Source of the DNA: SZUA-36 sp963774415
GTDB taxonomy: Bacteria; Pseudomonadota; Gammaproteobacteria; Xanthomonadales; SZUA-36
Assembly: GCA_963774415.1 (NCBI GenBank)
Contig: CAVZEU010000001.1
Location: forward strand, 868,001-932,000
Direction: 5' to 3'
Length of the DNA: 64,000 bases
A program made the translations under genes and the position numbers. Under the pieces are notes generated by a model that was not told where the DNA came from, searched no databases, and was given only the letters and a program-made list of their open reading frames with translations. This document shows, in pieces, positions 17,871 to 25,718 of the stretch. How positions within the stretch are numbered: the first letter of the stretch is position 1; every line of letters begins with the position of its first letter.

Positions 17871-18129
17871 CCCGGATATTGCACCAGCCGACCACTGGCC
17901 TCACCATAAACTTATGAATTTACAAAGTAAAATGACGATTTATCAAATTTATTCCAGGGTACACTTTGTAACCGGCCAGCGATCTATACCGGCCCTGCCT
18001 TGTCCAGGCACACCTGGGCTTGGGCTTCCCTCCAGCCATAGCTTTGGCTATGGCTCTCAGTCCAGCCCGGCGCCCAGCCGCACCTGTTCTGCAGCAGCAT
18101 CCGGGATGCTGGTGCAATATCCGGGCTAG
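17867..18129. mobile_element. MITE-like element, copy 2 (263 bp)
   Basis: It is bounded by perfect 22-bp inverted repeats, each running from the outer CTAG through GGATATTGCACC. The left CTAG includes the TAG stop of the PFOR-like gene, and the right CTAG ends 20 bases before the rnfC start codon. It thus fills almost the whole gap between the two genes. The same internal hairpin as copy 1 is present, with only the loop changed (TTTG for TTTC). It may act as an attenuator or RNA-processing hairpin inside the operon, but it has no T-tract. Confidence 0.85.
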
Positions 18130-18149
18130 GGCGGAACCCAGGTCACGAC

Positions 18150-19475
18150 ATGGCTTCGAATCTGCTCAGCTTCCGGCACGGCGTTCACCCGCCGGAAAAC
18201 AAGGACCTGACGTCCGGCATCGCCTCGCGCCGGTTCCCGTTCCCCGACGAGATCATCCTGCCGCTGTCCCAGCACATCGGCGTGCCGGCGGAAGCACTGG
18301 TCAAGGTCGGGGATAAGGTCGAACGGGGCGACGTCATCGCCAAGGCGGCGGGCATCATATCCTCCGCCGTGCACGCGAGCGCTTCCGGCACGGTCAAGGC
18401 GATTGAACTGTGGCCGCACCCGGGCGGCACGATGATGCCGTCCATCCGCATCGCGGTGGACCCTTACTCGACGCAAATGCAGCGGCCGCGTATCGTGCCC
18501 CGGTGGCAGGACGTCAGGGACGTCGACCTGTCGCTGGAAATCGCGAAAGCCGGCATCGTCGGGCTCGGCGGAGCGGCGTTTCCGTCGCACGTAAAACTGA
18601 CCCCGCCGAAAGACCAACCGATCGAGGTCCTGCTGGTCAACGGCTGCGAATGCGAACCCTACCTGACCTCCGACCACCGCACGATGCTCGAGCGCCCGGA
18701 AGACGTGCACCTGGGAATTCGCATCGAGCTGAAAGCGCTCGGCATCAACCGCGCCGTGATCGGTATCGAGGCCAACAAGCCCGACGCCATCGAGGTCATG
18801 CGCAAAACCGCACCCGACGACCTCGACATCAGTATTCAGCCGTTGCGGGTCAAGTACCCGCAGGGCGCCGAGAAAATGCTGATCAAGGCGGTCACCGGCC
18901 GCGAGGTTCCCTCCGGCGCGCTGCCGAGCGCGATCGGGGCGCTGGTGCAAAACGTGGCGACGACCGCCAACGTGGCGGCCGTTTTCGAAACCGGTCAGCC
19001 GCTGATCGAACGGATCATGACGATTTCGGGCCGCGGCATCCGCCAACCCGGTAACTGGGTCATTCCGTTCGGCACCAAGCTGCGCGACGTCATCATGCAA
19101 TGCGGCGGGCTCACCGACGATGCCGCCGAGATCGTTTTCGGCGGCCCGATGATGGGCATCAGCCAGGCCAACCTGGACGTTCCGGTCCTGAAGGCAACCG
19201 GCGGCATCCTGGTGTTGTCCAAGGACGAATGCAAGCCGCAGGAGATTATGCCGTGCATTCGCTGCGGGAAGTGCCTGGAAGCGTGTCCGATTTTCCTGAA
19301 CCCGCAACGGATGGGCGCCTTGGCCAGGGCCGGTCACTATGAGGAAATGGTGACCGAAACCCATTTGAACGACTGCATGCTGTGCGGCTGCTGCTCGTTC
19401 GTGTGCCCGTCGAACATCCCCTTGTCGCAACTGTTTACCGCGGCCAGGGCCCAACTGAAAAGACGCGCTTCCTGA
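18150..19475 (+). CDS. rnfC: Rnf complex subunit RnfC
   Basis: 441 residues. Peripheral subunit that binds NAD(H) and FMN and exchanges electrons with RnfB. Signatures: FRHGVHPPENKDLTS at the N-terminus, the glycine-rich AGIVGLGGAAFPSHVKL, NGCECEPYLTSDHR, and two C-terminal [4Fe-4S] motifs CIRCGKCLEACP and CMLCGCCSFVCPSNIPL. It lacks the long Ala-rich tail of E. coli RsxC, so it is the short form. The next gene starts inside its stop codon (TGATG). Confidence 0.95.
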   Translation: MASNLLSFRHGVHPPENKDLTSGIASRRFPFPDEIILPLSQHIGVPAEALVKVGDKVERGDVIAKAAGIISSAVHASASGTVKAIELWPHPGGTMMPSIRIAVDPYSTQMQRPRIVPRWQDVRDVDLSLEIAKAGIVGLGGAAFPSHVKLTPPKDQPIEVLLVNGCECEPYLTSDHRTMLERPEDVHLGIRIELKALGINRAVIGIEANKPDAIEVMRKTAPDDLDISIQPLRVKYPQGAEKMLIKAVTGREVPSGALPSAIGALVQNVATTANVAAVFETGQPLIERIMTISGRGIRQPGNWVIPFGTKLRDVIMQCGGLTDDAAEIVFGGPMMGISQANLDVPVLKATGGILVLSKDECKPQEIMPCIRCGKCLEACPIFLNPQRMGALARAGHYEEMVTETHLNDCMLCGCCSFVCPSNIPLSQLFTAARAQLKRRAS

Positions 19476-20491
19476 TGCCCGAGTCCCATATAAAAATAAC
19501 CGCCTCACCACACGTGCGCTCCGCGGACTCGACCGTCAGGATCATGTGGTCCGTCGTCTTCAGCCTGCTTCCGGTCATCGCCGCCTCGATCTATTTCTTC
19601 GGCCCCAGCGCGGTACTGGTCCTTGCCGCCAGCATCGCCGGTTGTTTACTGACGGAACGCCTGTTCGGCTCCCGCCCGGGTTCGCTGGCGGACGGCTCGG
19701 CCATGATCACGGGGCTCCTGCTGGGTCTGACCCTGCCGCCTGGGTTTCCACTCTGGATGGCCTTCCTCGGCGGTGTATTCGGCATGGGCTTCGGTAAAAT
19801 CATCTATGGCGGGCTCGGCCAGAACATCTTCAACCCGGCGCTGGTCGGCCGTGCTTTCTTGCAGGCGGCCTTTCCGGTCTCCATCACGACCTGGCCGGCG
19901 GCAACGGCCAACTGGTGGTCCCTGCGCGGCGACAACCTGGCCCTGCCGTTCATGAGTCCGGTGGTCGACACCGCCACCAGCGCAACGCCGCTGGGCAATC
20001 TCAAATTCGGCGACAACCCCGTCATCACGCCGCTAAGCGACCTGTTTTTCGGCAACACCGGCGGTTCGCTCGGTGAAACCTCGGCCATGCTGATCCTCGT
20101 CGGCGGCCTTTACCTGGCCTGGCGCGGGCATCTGAACTGGCACATCCCGTTGAGTATTTTCGTCACGGCCTTCGCCGTTTCCGGCATCTTCTACGTTACG
20201 GGTCTGTCGCATTTCCCCCCGCTTTTCATGCTGCTCTCCGGCGGCATGATGCTCGGCGCCTTCTACATGGCGACCGACATGGTGACCTCACCACTGACCA
20301 CCAGGGGCTGCTGGCTGTTCGGTTTCGGTATCGGCTTTCTCGTCGTCATCATCCGCATCTGGGGCGGCCTGCCCGAGGGCGTCATGTACGCCATCCTGCT
20401 GATGAACGCACTGGTTCCGTTCATCAACCGGGCCACGCAGCCGCGCTTGTTCGGCGCGACGCCGAAGAAGAAGGAGCCGGCTGATGAGTGA
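19475..20491 (+). CDS. rnfD: Rnf complex membrane subunit RnfD
   Basis: 338-residue polytopic inner-membrane protein with about ten hydrophobic segments. It carries covalent FMN in characterised complexes; the SATPL sequence (Thr171) is the likely attachment site. Other family marks are GGLGQNIFNPALVGRAFL and the MLGAFYMATDMVTSPLT stretch. The start at 19475 shares one base with the rnfC stop. An in-frame upstream ATG at 19382 lies inside rnfC and is unlikely. Ends in a Lys-rich cytoplasmic tail. Confidence 0.94.
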   Translation: MPESHIKITASPHVRSADSTVRIMWSVVFSLLPVIAASIYFFGPSAVLVLAASIAGCLLTERLFGSRPGSLADGSAMITGLLLGLTLPPGFPLWMAFLGGVFGMGFGKIIYGGLGQNIFNPALVGRAFLQAAFPVSITTWPAATANWWSLRGDNLALPFMSPVVDTATSATPLGNLKFGDNPVITPLSDLFFGNTGGSLGETSAMLILVGGLYLAWRGHLNWHIPLSIFVTAFAVSGIFYVTGLSHFPPLFMLLSGGMMLGAFYMATDMVTSPLTTRGCWLFGFGIGFLVVIIRIWGGLPEGVMYAILLMNALVPFINRATQPRLFGATPKKKEPADE

Positions 20492-21218
20492 CAAGGACGT
20501 GAACCCGATCCTCGGCGCCGAGCCGCCGGCCGCGGAAGGGGTCCCGCCGGAACCGCCGCACGAGGGCGCATCGACGATACGGCTGGTGGCGACCCTGGCC
20601 GTGGCGGGCACCCTCGCCGGTCTGCTGATCGTGCTGGTCAACCTGCACACGCGCCCGATCATCGAAAAATACCAGGCCGAGCAACTGCAAAAGGCGGTCT
20701 ACGAGGTACTGCCAGGCGTCGAGCGTTATGATACCTACTACCTGGTCGACGGCAACCTGACGCTGACACTGCCCCAGGGCGCCAAGGAAAAGGACTACAA
20801 GCGCCTGTACATCGGTCACGGCAGTGACGGCAAGGTCAAAGGGATAGCCATATCGAAGGGTGAATCCGGCTTCCAGGACGTCATCCTGCTGATTTTCGGT
20901 TTCGACCCGGAAACCGGCAGAATGACCGGCATGAAGGTGCTGGACAGCAAGGAAACGCCGGGGCTGGGAGACAAGATTTACAAGGACAAGGCGTTCGTCA
21001 AGCAGTTTTTCGAGGGTCCCAAGCTGCCGCTCGCCGGCGTCAAGGCCGGCGCCGGTAAGGGACTGCCCAACGAAGTCGACACGATCACGGGCGCGACCAT
21101 TTCCTCGCGCGCCGTCATTCGCATCATCAACGACGCAATGGCGGACTGGAAACCGGTACTGGAACGCGGCATTCCGCGCGGCACCAATGAAGCTGCCGCA
21201 AAAGAGGCACGACCATGA
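20484..21218 (+). CDS. rnfG: Rnf complex subunit RnfG
   Basis: 244 residues: a short Pro-rich cytoplasmic head, one membrane span at about residues 33-52, and an outer domain that carries covalent FMN at Thr205 in the ITGATISS motif (residues 201-208). ApbE, encoded further down, is the flavin transferase for this site. It overlaps rnfD by 8 bases and rnfE by 4. Confidence 0.94.
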   Translation: MSDKDVNPILGAEPPAAEGVPPEPPHEGASTIRLVATLAVAGTLAGLLIVLVNLHTRPIIEKYQAEQLQKAVYEVLPGVERYDTYYLVDGNLTLTLPQGAKEKDYKRLYIGHGSDGKVKGIAISKGESGFQDVILLIFGFDPETGRMTGMKVLDSKETPGLGDKIYKDKAFVKQFFEGPKLPLAGVKAGAGKGLPNEVDTITGATISSRAVIRIINDAMADWKPVLERGIPRGTNEAAAKEARP

Positions 21219-21862
21219 GGAAGACGACACCATCCGAGGACCTGATCCGCGGCATCTGGAAGGAAAACCCGGTCCTGGTGCAAATGCTGGGCTTGTGCCC
21301 GGCGCTGGCTGTTACCAATAGCGTCAAGAACGCGCTGGCCATGAGCGCCGCGACATTTTTCGTTATATGCTGCTCCAGCATCCTGGTTTCGAGCTGCAAG
21401 CGCGTCATACCGAACGAGGTGCGCATCTCCGCCTACATCCTCGTCATCGCCACCTTCGTAACCCTGGCGGACATGCTGCTGCAAGCTTATGCGCCGGTGC
21501 AGCACAAGGAACTGGGTGCTTTCATTGCGTTGATCGTCGTCAACTGCATGATCCTCGGCCGCCAGGAGGCTTTTTCCGCCAAGAACACGGTCTTCCGCTC
21601 GCTGCTCGACGCGATGGGTACGGGGGCGGGTTTCACCATCGCGCTGGTCATGATGGGCAGTTTCCGTGAAATACTCGGTACCGGCAGCTTCCTGGATCAC
21701 CCGCTGTTCGGCCCCCACTTCGAACCGTGGGTGATCTTTGTGCTTCCCGCCGGCGGTTTCCTGACCCTCGGGTTCATCCTGCTGGCGATCGGCTACATCG
21801 AGCAGCGCAGGCGCGACAGATCGGTCAAAACGGCGCAGGCGAAAGCGGAGGTGTCGTCATGA
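21215..21862 (+). CDS. rnfE: Rnf complex membrane subunit RnfE
   Basis: 215-residue integral membrane protein with about six spans. The N-terminal ENPVLVQMLGLCPALAVTN and the FIALIVVNCMILGRQEAF stretch are typical; the two short Cys-containing half-helices (GLCP, VNCMI) match those that hold an intramembrane Fe-S cluster between RnfA and RnfE. Overlaps rnfG and rnfA by 4 bases each. Confidence 0.94.
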   Translation: MRKTTPSEDLIRGIWKENPVLVQMLGLCPALAVTNSVKNALAMSAATFFVICCSSILVSSCKRVIPNEVRISAYILVIATFVTLADMLLQAYAPVQHKELGAFIALIVVNCMILGRQEAFSAKNTVFRSLLDAMGTGAGFTIALVMMGSFREILGTGSFLDHPLFGPHFEPWVIFVLPAGGFLTLGFILLAIGYIEQRRRDRSVKTAQAKAEVSS

Positions 21863-22437
21863 GTGATCAATCACTGTTTTCGATCTTCCTGTCTGCCGTC
21901 ATCGTCAACAACTTCACGCTGGCCCTGTTCCTCGGCCTCTGCCCGTTCATGGGGGTTTCGGCCCGTGTCGAGACCGCACTGCGCATGGGCCTGGCCAATA
22001 TTTTCGTACTGACCCTGACCGCCGTCAGCGCATGGGTACTCAATACCTTTATCCTGCAGGCGGCCCCTTACCTGCGCATCATCTCTTTCATCATCGTGAT
22101 CGCCTCGCTGGTGCAGATCGTCGAGATGGCGATCAAGAAATTCTCGCCCACGTTGTTCCGGCAACTGGGAATCTACCTGCCGCTGATCACCACCAACTGC
22201 GCGATCCTGGGCCTGGCGATCTTCCAGACCAACCGCGGTTATGGTTTTCTGCAGGGCCTGACGTTCGCCGTCGGCGCCGGCCTCGGCCTGACCCTGGCGC
22301 TGGTGTTGATGGCTTCGATCCGGGAGACGGTCGAGTTTTCCGATGTCCCCGGCATTGCCAGAGGCACCGGGCTGGTGTTGATCATCGCCGGAACGCTGTC
22401 GATGGCCTTCATGGGTTTTGCCGGAATGCTCGGATAA
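21859..22437 (+). CDS. rnfA: Rnf complex membrane subunit RnfA
   Basis: 192-residue membrane protein homologous to RnfE but inverted in the membrane. It has NNFTLALFLGLCPFMGVS and LPLITTNCAILGLAIF, again with the paired half-helix cysteines. The ATG at 21859 overlaps the rnfE stop (ATGA); an in-frame ATG at 21727 lies inside rnfE and is rejected. The TAA stop overlaps the ATG of the next small gene (TAATG). Confidence 0.94.
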   Translation: MSDQSLFSIFLSAVIVNNFTLALFLGLCPFMGVSARVETALRMGLANIFVLTLTAVSAWVLNTFILQAAPYLRIISFIIVIASLVQIVEMAIKKFSPTLFRQLGIYLPLITTNCAILGLAIFQTNRGYGFLQGLTFAVGAGLGLTLALVLMASIRETVEFSDVPGIARGTGLVLIIAGTLSMAFMGFAGMLG

Positions 22438-22586
22438 TGCAAAGCTTTATCGCACCATTGCTGCTGCTGATCGTCCTCTTCGTCGCCTACGGGCTGCTGC
22501 ACCGGCACCAGCGTCCGCGCGGCATGTGCCCCGGCTGCACCGGTTGTGCCGACCGCTCCCAGTGCACGAAAGACGACAAGCATTGA
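22437..22586 (+). CDS. 49-residue membrane-anchored four-cysteine protein
   Basis: A small gene starting within the rnfA stop (TAATG) and ending over the apbE start. The protein has one hydrophobic helix (about residues 4-21, APLLLLIVLFVAYGLL) followed by a short soluble tail with CPGCTGCADRSQC (Cys31, 34, 37, 43), which could bind a metal or an Fe-S cluster. The double stop/start overlap, high GC and placement between rnfA and apbE make it a convincing gene despite its size. Small CxxC proteins are found beside some Rnf and Nqr operons; I know no assigned role for this one. It could anchor or mature a cluster of the complex. Confidence 0.75.
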   Translation: MQSFIAPLLLLIVLFVAYGLLHRHQRPRGMCPGCTGCADRSQCTKDDKH

Positions 22587-23644
22587 GGACAGCGGACAAA
22601 AAGCCTGGCTGGGTTTTCACCCTGGCCCCATTTCTACTGTCCGTCCTGCTGCTGGGCGCCTGTGAGAGCCGCCGGGAACAGACCGCGGAATTGTTCGTCT
22701 TCGGCACCATCGCCGAAATCAAGCTGTGGGGCGTAACGCCGGAAAAAGCCAGCCAGGCCTTCACGCAACTCGACCGGATGTTCCAGGCCATGCACCACGA
22801 CTGGCACGCCTGGAAGCCCGGCAGGCTGACGGCCATCAACAAGGCCTTCAAGGCAGGCCGCACCGCAATGGCGGACCCGGAAATCGTCACCATGATCCGC
22901 CGCTCTCAGCAGATCGAAAGGGCCACGGGCGGGCGCTTCAACCCGGCCATCGGCGCACTGATCGAGCTGTGGGGGTTCCACACGTCCGATTTCCCGATCG
23001 TCGGCCCGCCGCCGTCGCAGGCGCAGATCAACCGCCTGCTCCAGGCCGCGCCATCCACGCTCGACATCCATATTGACGGGCTCCGGGTCAGCTCGGACAA
23101 CCCCGCGGTGCAACTCGATTTCGGCGGCATCGCCAAGGGCTATGCCGTCGACCTGGCGGTCGCGCGCCTGCGCGCACTCGGCATCGACAACGCCATCGTC
23201 AATGCCGGCGGGGACCTGCGGGCTATCGGCCGGCACGGTGCGCGGCCGTGGCGCGTCGCGGTCAGAAAGCCCGGCGGCGGTAATATCGGCGCCATCGAGG
23301 TGCGCGGCGACGAGGCTATCTTCACCTCCGGCAACTACGAGCGCTTCCGCCAGGACAAGACGCGCCGCTACCCGCACATCCTCGACCCGGCCACCGGCTG
23401 GCCGGCCAAGGACATTGCCTCGGTCACGGTCATCAGTGACGAAGGCGTGTTGGCGGACGCGGCCGCCACGGCGCTGGTGGTCGCCGGCCTCCATGACTGG
23501 CCGCAAGTCGCCGCCGCGCTCAAGCTCGACCAGGTCGCCGTGGTCGATGAACACGGCACCGTCTACCTGACGCCGGCGATGCAGAAAAGAATCGAGTTTT
23601 CGGAGGACGTCAAACAGGTGCTGGTCACGCTTCCGCGAGACTGA
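22583..23644 (+). CDS. apbE: FAD:protein FMN transferase, lipoprotein
   Basis: About 353 residues. It cleaves FAD and attaches FMN to a Thr of target proteins, here most likely RnfD and RnfG. A lipoprotein signal with lipobox LLLGAC puts the acylated Cys at residue 27. The catalytic region includes DFGGIAKGYAVD, NAGGDLRAIG and the C-terminal DAAATALVVAG. The start is TTG at 22583, overlapping the stop of the small Cys protein; the frame has no closer ATG before the signal peptide. Its 3' end overlaps the convergent activator gene by 20 bases. Confidence 0.9.
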   Translation: MRTADKKPGWVFTLAPFLLSVLLLGACESRREQTAELFVFGTIAEIKLWGVTPEKASQAFTQLDRMFQAMHHDWHAWKPGRLTAINKAFKAGRTAMADPEIVTMIRRSQQIERATGGRFNPAIGALIELWGFHTSDFPIVGPPPSQAQINRLLQAAPSTLDIHIDGLRVSSDNPAVQLDFGGIAKGYAVDLAVARLRALGIDNAIVNAGGDLRAIGRHGARPWRVAVRKPGGGNIGAIEVRGDEAIFTSGNYERFRQDKTRRYPHILDPATGWPAKDIASVTVISDEGVLADAAATALVVAGLHDWPQVAAALKLDQVAVVDEHGTVYLTPAMQKRIEFSEDVKQVLVTLPRD

Positions 23645-24473
23645 CCCGATCCTGACCGGTTTGCCGGTCTGGCAGGTTGCGCGCATGCAGCGCAGCGCCG
23701 TAGGCGCCGCAGAACTGTGCGTCATCGACCAGGTGGGTGCGGTGCCCGGGCAGCCTGGCGCGGAACAGCTCCAGCAACACCGGGTTGTAATTCATGACCC
23801 CGCCCGAGAACACCACGTCTTCGCTGGTGATGCTGGTCATCTCCAGGACCCGCTGCACGACCGAGGCGTAAAGCGCGTGGATCAGGTTCTCCAGGCGCTC
23901 TCCGTTCATCAGCACCTTGATCACCTCCTGGCCGGAAAAGACGGTGCAGTAGCTGTTCAGCGTCATCTCCTTGTCGTGCTGACGCGCCAGGGCGGTCAGG
24001 TCCTCGAGCTTCACTTCCAGCCGGTGCGCCAGTTCCTCGATAAAGGCGCCAGTGCCGGCCGCGCACTTGCGATTGATGACGAACTGCCCCACCCGGCCGT
24101 CCTGCACCTGGATGACCTTGGAGTCCTGGCCGCCGATATCGATGATCGTGTACGGCCCCTCGAGCCCGAGCAGCTGTTGCGCGCCGATGAAGTGGGCGCT
24201 GATCTCGGTCAGCGCAGCGTCGGCGAAGGCGATGTGGTTGCGGCCGTAACCGGTCGCCACCAGGGTGTGGTTTTCCTTGACGCTCTGCTGATCCGCGCTC
24301 AACGGCGACGGTTCGGCGCCGTCGCCGACGAGCGTCTTGCGCACGTGATCCATCAACGGGAACAACGTGCGGCCGATGCGCTTGTGCAGAATCCGGCCCT
24401 CGGCGTCACAGGCGCAAACCTTGATCTGCGTGCTGCCGCAGTCGACACCCCAGTAAGTATGCCCGCCGTCCAT
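23625..24473 (-). CDS. ATP-dependent activator (BcrA/BcrD/HgdC family)
   Basis: 282-residue ASKHA-fold ATPase with VDCGSTQIKV and DIGGQDSKVI phosphate-binding motifs. Family members are homodimers bridged by one [4Fe-4S] cluster; the two expected ligands per chain are present, Cys137 in KCAAGTGAF and Cys176 in YCTVFSGQEV. ATP hydrolysis lowers the potential of that cluster so it can reduce a partner D-component, here the gene just upstream. The start shares a base with that gene's stop (TGATG). Candidate roles are 2-hydroxyacyl-CoA dehydratase activation, benzoyl-CoA-type reduction, or a double-cubane-type reductase; sequence reading cannot choose. Confidence 0.87.
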   Translation of the reverse strand: MDGGHTYWGVDCGSTQIKVCACDAEGRILHKRIGRTLFPLMDHVRKTLVGDGAEPSPLSADQQSVKENHTLVATGYGRNHIAFADAALTEISAHFIGAQQLLGLEGPYTIIDIGGQDSKVIQVQDGRVGQFVINRKCAAGTGAFIEELAHRLEVKLEDLTALARQHDKEMTLNSYCTVFSGQEVIKVLMNGERLENLIHALYASVVQRVLEMTSITSEDVVFSGGVMNYNPVLLELFRARLPGHRTHLVDDAQFCGAYGAALHARNLPDRQTGQDRVSLAEA

Positions 24474-25657
24474 CAGAGCGTCTCCACGAAGGCCTCGATG
24501 ACCGTGGTCGACTGCTCGTCGGAAAAACAGCGCAGATCGTTCAGGTCGCCGTTGATGATCACGGCCGGTATGCCGCTGGCGCGCAGGCGTGCCGGCAGGT
24601 TGTACTGACTGTTGCTGTTGTTCGGGCAGGTCTTGGCCTCGTGGAACACGACACCGTCGATGGCGTACTCGTCCACCAGTCTGCGGATATAGTCTTCCTT
24701 GAAGCGGTCATTACGGTTGATGAAAATCTTCAGATAGGCCCGGGCCATGCTCGGCAGCGGGTCCGAGGCATCGAAATCGGAGAAGATCCAGCTGTTGCAG
24801 TAGGTCGAGGCGACGACGCAGGCATGGTTGTCCCGGAACAGTTCCGACATGCTGCGCAATCGGCCCCAGATCGGCATGCCGTCCCAGTAAATGCGTTTGC
24901 GTTCCCCCGGCACCGCCGCGAGGCCCTCTTTCACCCTGGCCTGCAACTCAAAGAGCAATTCACGGTAGTAGTCGCGTGCAACCTCGGTCCCCCGCAACAC
25001 CACGATCGGCCCCATGTAGATGGTGCCGTCGAAAAAGGTCAGCGGGCTGGGGCGCGCCATCGCGGTGGCCAGAACCTCGGCCCACAGGTCCGTGGCCTCC
25101 TTCGACAGCGCGCACGCTTGCCGCAGTTTTTCGTCTTCCAGCGGCCTGCCCTGTAACCCTTCCAGCACCCCGATGAGCGCCTCGAATTGCGCGACGACAT
25201 CGGCGACATGGCTCGGCTCCACTTCCGGCAGGTGCGCGGGCGGGTGGATACCGAACACCGGCGCGTCGTATTCGCGGCCGTAGTATTCGAACCAGTGCAT
25301 GACATCCTTGCACTGGTTGGTGTTGTAGACGAGTATGTCCGGCCGCGGTATCGACTCGATGCCGTATGCCCGGGTCAGCGGCGTGATGCCTTGCAGGTAC
25401 GCGCCGACATCGCTGGTCAGGTAACTGCAGATATCCGGCGAATAACCGAAGGCGTTGGCCTTCGGAATCGTATCCATGCTCATGCGCGTGGCGCCGAGCA
25501 TGGCGCCGTGGTTCTCCGGGAAAAAAACCTCGAAATCCATCGCCCGCAGGATTTCCGCCGGCCCGACCGACGTACACCAGGCGACCTTGCGCGCCGGGTC
25601 TTTCGAGGCCGCGTCGACTTCCAGGAAATAGTCCCGCATGACCTGTTTCAGGTCCAT
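24473..25657 (-). CDS. 2-hydroxyacyl-CoA dehydratase/benzoyl-CoA reductase-type D-component
   Basis: 394 residues of the HgdB/BcrB family, which bind a [4Fe-4S] or larger cluster and do difficult radical reductions or dehydrations of CoA thioesters. Conserved-looking segments are WCTSVGPAEI (Cys28), YSPDICSYLTSDVGAY (Cys77), YNTNQCKDVMHWFEYY (Cys116) and FHEAKTCPNNSNSQYN (Cys344). Known dehydratases and BcrABCD use two different D-components; only one is present, so it may form a homodimer. The ATG at 25657 gives a normal N-terminus; an in-frame start at 25726 adds 23 atypical residues. It lies 61 bases after the ligase gene and is coupled to the activator. Confidence 0.82.
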   Translation of the reverse strand: MDLKQVMRDYFLEVDAASKDPARKVAWCTSVGPAEILRAMDFEVFFPENHGAMLGATRMSMDTIPKANAFGYSPDICSYLTSDVGAYLQGITPLTRAYGIESIPRPDILVYNTNQCKDVMHWFEYYGREYDAPVFGIHPPAHLPEVEPSHVADVVAQFEALIGVLEGLQGRPLEDEKLRQACALSKEATDLWAEVLATAMARPSPLTFFDGTIYMGPIVVLRGTEVARDYYRELLFELQARVKEGLAAVPGERKRIYWDGMPIWGRLRSMSELFRDNHACVVASTYCNSWIFSDFDASDPLPSMARAYLKIFINRNDRFKEDYIRRLVDEYAIDGVVFHEAKTCPNNSNSQYNLPARLRASGIPAVIINGDLNDLRCFSDEQSTTVIEAFVETL

Positions 25658-25718
25658 GGTTCGATCCCCGTGCCAGCACCGGTTGTTTCGGGTCTTGTCA
25701 TCACCACCGCCATCGATT

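Noticed and set aside
17867..18129. Rho-independent terminator between the PFOR-like gene and rnfC
   Set aside because: The element folds strongly but has no U-tract on either strand, and rnfC would otherwise lack a promoter.
23625..25657. A complete benzoyl-CoA reductase (BcrABCD)
   Set aside because: Only one activator and one D-component are encoded; a standard enzyme needs two of each type.
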